Origin: Pusillimonas sp. UBA6240
GTDB taxonomy: Bacteria; Pseudomonadota; Gammaproteobacteria; Burkholderiales; Burkholderiaceae_B
Assembly: GCA_002441445.1 (NCBI GenBank)
Contig: DJWC01000004.1
Location: 130,324 to 155,607 of the forward strand
Direction of reading: 5' to 3'
Length of the DNA: 25,284 nucleotides
Under the pieces are notes generated by a model. That model was not told the origin of the DNA. It made no database searches and was given only the letters and a program-made list of their open reading frames with translations. Each line of letters opens with the position of its first letter. Position 1 is the first letter of the stretch. Position numbers and translations under genes: made by a program. Of the stretch, positions 24,381 to 25,284 are shown one piece after another.

Positions 24381-24437
24381 GGTGAATTATACCTTATTAG
24401 GGTTATTACTACCCTAATTAATCAGGTATTTATTACC
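24381..24437. promoter_or_regulatory. Three NorR boxes (GGT-N7-ACC)
   Basis: Three exact GGT-N7-ACC elements lie at 24381-24393, 24401-24413 and 24425-24437, with centres 20 and 24 bp apart. The middle one extends to a perfect AGGGT-N7-ACCCT palindrome. GGT-N7-ACC with three copies is the pattern reported for NorR sites upstream of Ralstonia eutropha norAB. Here they lie 40-100 bp before the sigma-54 promoter. The first also covers the presumed norR promoter, so NorR likely limits its own synthesis. Confidence 0.85.
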
Positions 24438-24477
24438 CTCGTAGATACAGTGTATTGAAAAATAAGGAATAAAAATC

Positions 24478-24494
24478 TGGCATGAGTATTGCTT
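24478..24494 (+). promoter_or_regulatory. Sigma-54 promoter of norA-norB
   Basis: TGGCATGAGTATTGC matches the sigma-54 consensus TGGCAYRNNNNTTGC at every fixed position. GG is at 24479-24480 and GC at 24491-24492. The start of transcription should be near 24504, about 30 nt before the norA ATG. With NorR boxes upstream this gives NO-dependent control. Confidence 0.88.
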
Positions 24495-24532
24495 AATACA
24501 AACGGACTGATTCCCGATATGGATAAAGCACC

Positions 24533-25057
24533 ATGAACGATATCTTGCTGGCTGCGCCGACCGATTCCGCCCATTGGCGACGGGCTTCCGCCGCCGACTT
24601 GATCGAATACTTGATCACCCGCTTTCACGAGCGCCACAGGGTGCAGCTGCCGGAACTGGTGCGGCTTGCGCGGCGCGTGGAGCATACGCATGCCGGCAAG
24701 CCGAGCTGCCCGTCCGGGCTGGCCGATGTGCTGGAAACACTGTACCAGGAATTGGAAAGCCACATGCTCAAAGAAGAGCAGGTGTTGTTTCCGATGCTCG
24801 CGCGCGGCATGCACCAGCAGGCGCGCGCGCCCATTTCCGTCATGCGTTTCGAGCACGAACACCACTTCGGCGCGCTGGAAGAAATCGGCCGGCTGACCGA
24901 CGGCTTGGCGGTTCCGCCGGAAGCATGCAATACCTGGCGCGCCCTGTATGGCGGCCTGCAGGCGTTTCAAGAAGATCTGACCCAGCACATCCATCTGGAA
25001 AACGATGTGCTGTTTTTAAATTCCTCACATGCGGCAGAAGGAGCTCGTGATGCGTGA
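24533..25057 (+). CDS. norA: NorA/YtfE-type di-iron protein, short form
   Basis: 174 residues of the RIC/YtfE/DnrN hemerythrin-like family. The di-iron ligands of E. coli YtfE are all present: H35 (HERH), H77 and E81 (HMLKE), H108 (FEHEH), H152 and E156 (HLEND). The N-terminal ScdA domain with its CC motif, ~50 residues in E. coli YtfE, is absent; only a short polar lead (MNDILLAAPTDSAHW) precedes the helical bundle. Family roles are repair of NO-damaged iron-sulfur centres; in Ralstonia, NorA binds NO in the cytoplasm and dampens NorR. Its place as first gene before norB, under NorR and sigma-54, supports the NorA name. GGATAA lies upstream of the ATG. The stop overlaps norB by eight bases. 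Confidence 0.9.
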   Translation: MNDILLAAPTDSAHWRRASAADLIEYLITRFHERHRVQLPELVRLARRVEHTHAGKPSCPSGLADVLETLYQELESHMLKEEQVLFPMLARGMHQQARAPISVMRFEHEHHFGALEEIGRLTDGLAVPPEACNTWRALYGGLQAFQEDLTQHIHLENDVLFLNSSHAAEGARDA

Positions 25058-25284
25058 GTACAAGAAGTTATGGTGGTTATTGCTGGCTGTGCTGGCGGTA
25101 ACTTTTGCCGTCCTCGGATGGAGCGGCGTCGAAGTCTACAAGCAGGTGCCGCCCATACCGCAGCAAGTAGTTACTCAATCGGGCAAAGTGCTGATGACCC
25201 ACGACGATATTCTGGATGGCCAGACCGCGTGGCAAAGCACGGGCGGCATGCAGGTGGGTTCGATCTGGGGCCACGGCGCCTACC
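25050..25284 (+). CDS. norB: NorB, quinol-dependent nitric oxide reductase, 5' part
   Basis: Only the first 78 codons are in the window. They show the N-terminal helix (KLWWLLLAVLAVTFAVLGWSG) and the periplasmic opening VYKQVPPIPQQVVTQSG. Next comes DDILDGQTAWQSTGGMQVGS followed by IWGHGAY, a block typical of the qNOR type (fused NorC-like and NorB-like parts). The enzyme reduces 2 NO to N2O in the inner membrane using quinol. AGAAGGAG lies six bases before the ATG, which is inside the end of norA (overlap 25050-25057), so the two are translationally coupled. The catalytic haem and FeB ligands lie beyond the window edge. Confidence 0.93.
   Translation, partial: MREYKKLWWLLLAVLAVTFAVLGWSGVEVYKQVPPIPQQVVTQSGKVLMTHDDILDGQTAWQSTGGMQVGSIWGHGAY

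Overview
The window looks like chromosome from a high-GC betaproteobacterium of the order Burkholderiales, most likely the Alcaligenaceae (Bordetella/Achromobacter-like). The clues are strong G/C codon bias in most genes, a Bug-family solute receptor plus the remains of a second one (a family greatly expanded in Alcaligenaceae), and a Ralstonia-style norR / norA-norB module with GGT-N7-ACC boxes. The family placement is inference; no rRNA is present.

Layout, left to right. 1-239: start of a small secreted protein, cut by the window edge. 586-1482: YghX-type dienelactone hydrolase. 1658-1810: tiny BrnA-like antitoxin remnant. 2020-2095: tRNA-Asn with its own promoter and terminator. 2335-2880: ferritin-like protein followed by a 14-bp tandem repeat. 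3200-8257 (minus strand): a complete tripartite drug-efflux locus, marR - oprM-like - emrA - emrB, with matching paired operators in front of marR and the outer-membrane gene. 8353-9705: patatin-like phospholipase with DUF3734. 9802-11863: divergent LysR regulator and YeiH-type transporter. 11867-14362 (minus): SirB2-like membrane protein and an SbmA/YddA-type ABC exporter with a large insert in its ATPase domain.

14.4-20.7 kb is visibly richer in A/T and reads as an acquired or fast-evolving catabolic island. It holds a Bug pseudogene with an internal deletion, then a plus-strand cassette: a fused BigR/SqrR-like ArsR persulfide sensor with a DUF442 phosphatase-like domain, an intact Bug receptor, an ADP-forming acyl-CoA ligase, and a crotonase-family enzyme that has lost one of the two hydratase glutamates. 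This cassette is the most unusual part of the window. The sensor type, and an ETHE1/Blh-like persulfide dioxygenase just downstream on the other strand (20730-21596), suggest a link between uptake and CoA-activation of an organic acid and reactive sulfur. The substrate is unknown.

20730-25284 returns to the high-GC style: the metallo-beta-lactamase-fold enzyme, a two-domain tautomerase, a DUF924 protein, and the nitric-oxide module. There, NorR (minus) faces norA/ytfE and norB (plus, cut by the window edge) across a control region with three GGT-N7-ACC NorR boxes and a textbook sigma-54 promoter. Three regulators (marR, the lysR gene and norR) have a -10-like hexamer only 6-8 nt from the start codon and no Shine-Dalgarno, so they may be made from leaderless mRNAs.
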